From: Methylocella sp. | GTDB lineage: Bacteria; Pseudomonadota; Alphaproteobacteria; Rhizobiales; Beijerinckiaceae | Length of the DNA: 64,000 nt | Reading direction: 5' to 3' | Assembly (NCBI GenBank): GCA_037200525.1 | Contig: JBBCGG010000001.1 | Location: 1 to 64,000 of the forward strand | Shown here: piece by piece, positions 63,482-64,000 of the stretch | How positions within the stretch are numbered: the first letter of the stretch is position 1 | Layout of the letters: every line of letters starts with the position of its first letter | Position numbers and translations under genes: made by a program | Notes under the pieces: generated by a model | Told to the model about the DNA's origin: nothing | What the model saw: the letters and a program-made list of their open reading frames with translations, nothing else | Databases searched by the model: none

Positions 63482-64000
63482 ATGAAAGTCACTCTCGAAC
63501 GAGCGGCACTGTTGAAGTCGCTCGGCCACGTGCATCGCGTCGTGGAGCGTCGCAATACAATTCCGATCCTGTCGAATATTTTGCTGCAGGCCAGCGGCCA
63601 GGCGCTGATCCTCAAGGCGACCGATCTTGATCTCGAAGTAACCGAGCGTCTTGTGGCCGACGTCGGCTCGGGCGGGGGAACGACGCTGCCCGCGCATACG
63701 CTCTATGACATTATCCGCAAGCTTCCCGACGGGGCGCAGGTTTCCCTTGAGACCAGCGGCGAAAGCGGTCAACTGCAGCTGCGTTCCGGCCGCTCGAGGT
63801 TCAACCTTCAGACTTTGCCGGAGAGCGATTTCCCCGATCTCGCGACGGGCGAGTTCAGCCATGATTTCACATTGGCGGCGGGCGATCTCAAGCGGCTGAT
63901 CGACAAGACGCAATTTGCGATCTCCAATGAGGAGACGCGCTACTATCTGAACGGCATTTTTCTGCACGCGACCGAGGTTGACGGCGCCCCCGTGCTCCGC
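63482..64000 (+). CDS. dnaN: DNA polymerase III beta subunit (sliding clamp), 3' end outside window
   Basis: First 173 residues of the beta clamp, which encircles DNA and tethers the replicative polymerase. The ATG at 63482 opens MKVTLERAALLKSLGHVHRV, then VERRNTIPILSNILLQASG and LKATDLDLEVTE, LPAHTLYDIIRKLPDGAQV, QTLPESDFPDL and TQFAISNEETRYYLNGIFLH, all typical. The gene runs past the end of the window (family length about 370). No dnaA gene lies to its left; a PBP1A gene does. Confidence 0.95.
   Translation, partial: MKVTLERAALLKSLGHVHRVVERRNTIPILSNILLQASGQALILKATDLDLEVTERLVADVGSGGGTTLPAHTLYDIIRKLPDGAQVSLETSGESGQLQLRSGRSRFNLQTLPESDFPDLATGEFSHDFTLAAGDLKRLIDKTQFAISNEETRYYLNGIFLHATEVDGAPVLR

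Overview
The window is high-GC DNA that reads as an alphaproteobacterial chromosome of the order Hyphomicrobiales (Rhizobiales). This rests on the right-hand block: gapR (DUF2312), an N-formylglutamate amidohydrolase, a DUF1036 protein, pyruvate kinase, a PBP1A-type enzyme and dnaN. A formate dehydrogenase remnant and sulfone/sulfonate-type genes would fit a methylotrophic Beijerinckiaceae/Methylocystaceae-like host, but that part is inference.

Layout. (1) 1-1380 is the 3' part of a large serine recombinase whose last codons lie in a 45-bp fragment of tRNA-fMet. (2) 1337-21608 is an integrative island of about 20 kb. It is bounded by a perfect 45-bp direct repeat of the 3' end of tRNA-fMet (1337-1381 and 21564-21608), with a tyrosine integrase beside the left copy, an excisionase-like HTH protein at 15327 and the intact tRNA at the right end. 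Cargo: an AEC carrier / fumarase / OprB porin operon, a DoxX protein, an NmrA-type reductase, a NUDIX hydrolase and an outer-membrane porin. Around these are whole and broken insertion sequences (IS110, IS481, IS256, IS3, IS5 families) and gene fragments fused end to end. (3) 21641-25100 is sparse: a disordered hypothetical protein, an AT-rich gap, a chemotaxis receptor fragment and two unknown genes. (4) 25377-35350 is a minus-strand operon of apparently secreted and membrane proteins. It encodes a reconstructed 979-residue protein with GH46-like, NlpC/P60-like, astacin-like and PPC modules, a subtilisin-like protein lacking its catalytic Ser segment, two unknown membrane-associated proteins, a possible 40-residue peptide and an unknown exported protein. 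Three IS copies split two of these genes, yet removing each IS with one TA restores the reading frame exactly. (5) 35600-37400 holds IS3 and DUF927-helicase remnants and a symmetric array of short repeats. (6) 37874-43301: an MFS transporter with an IS just before its start, an orphan OmpR-type regulator, an internally deleted SDR and an MGT-type glycosyltransferase. (7) 44300-49319: a sulfur-scavenging-type operon (flavin monooxygenase, ABC permease, ATPase, Tat-exported binding protein, acyl-CoA-dehydrogenase-like enzyme). (8) 49345-52731: a LysR regulator divergent from AhpD-like and PNPOx-like genes, then an SBF-type transporter. (9) 52901-64000 is mostly core chromosome, interrupted by one IS.

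Ten whole or nearly whole copies of three related IS5-type elements (called A, B and C here) dominate the accessory DNA. Every copy with two readable flanks duplicates TA; all but one sit in CTAG, the other in TTAA. All three encode the transposase in two frames joined by a -1 shift on a G- or A-rich run. The most promising possibly undescribed system is the operon at 25377-35350.
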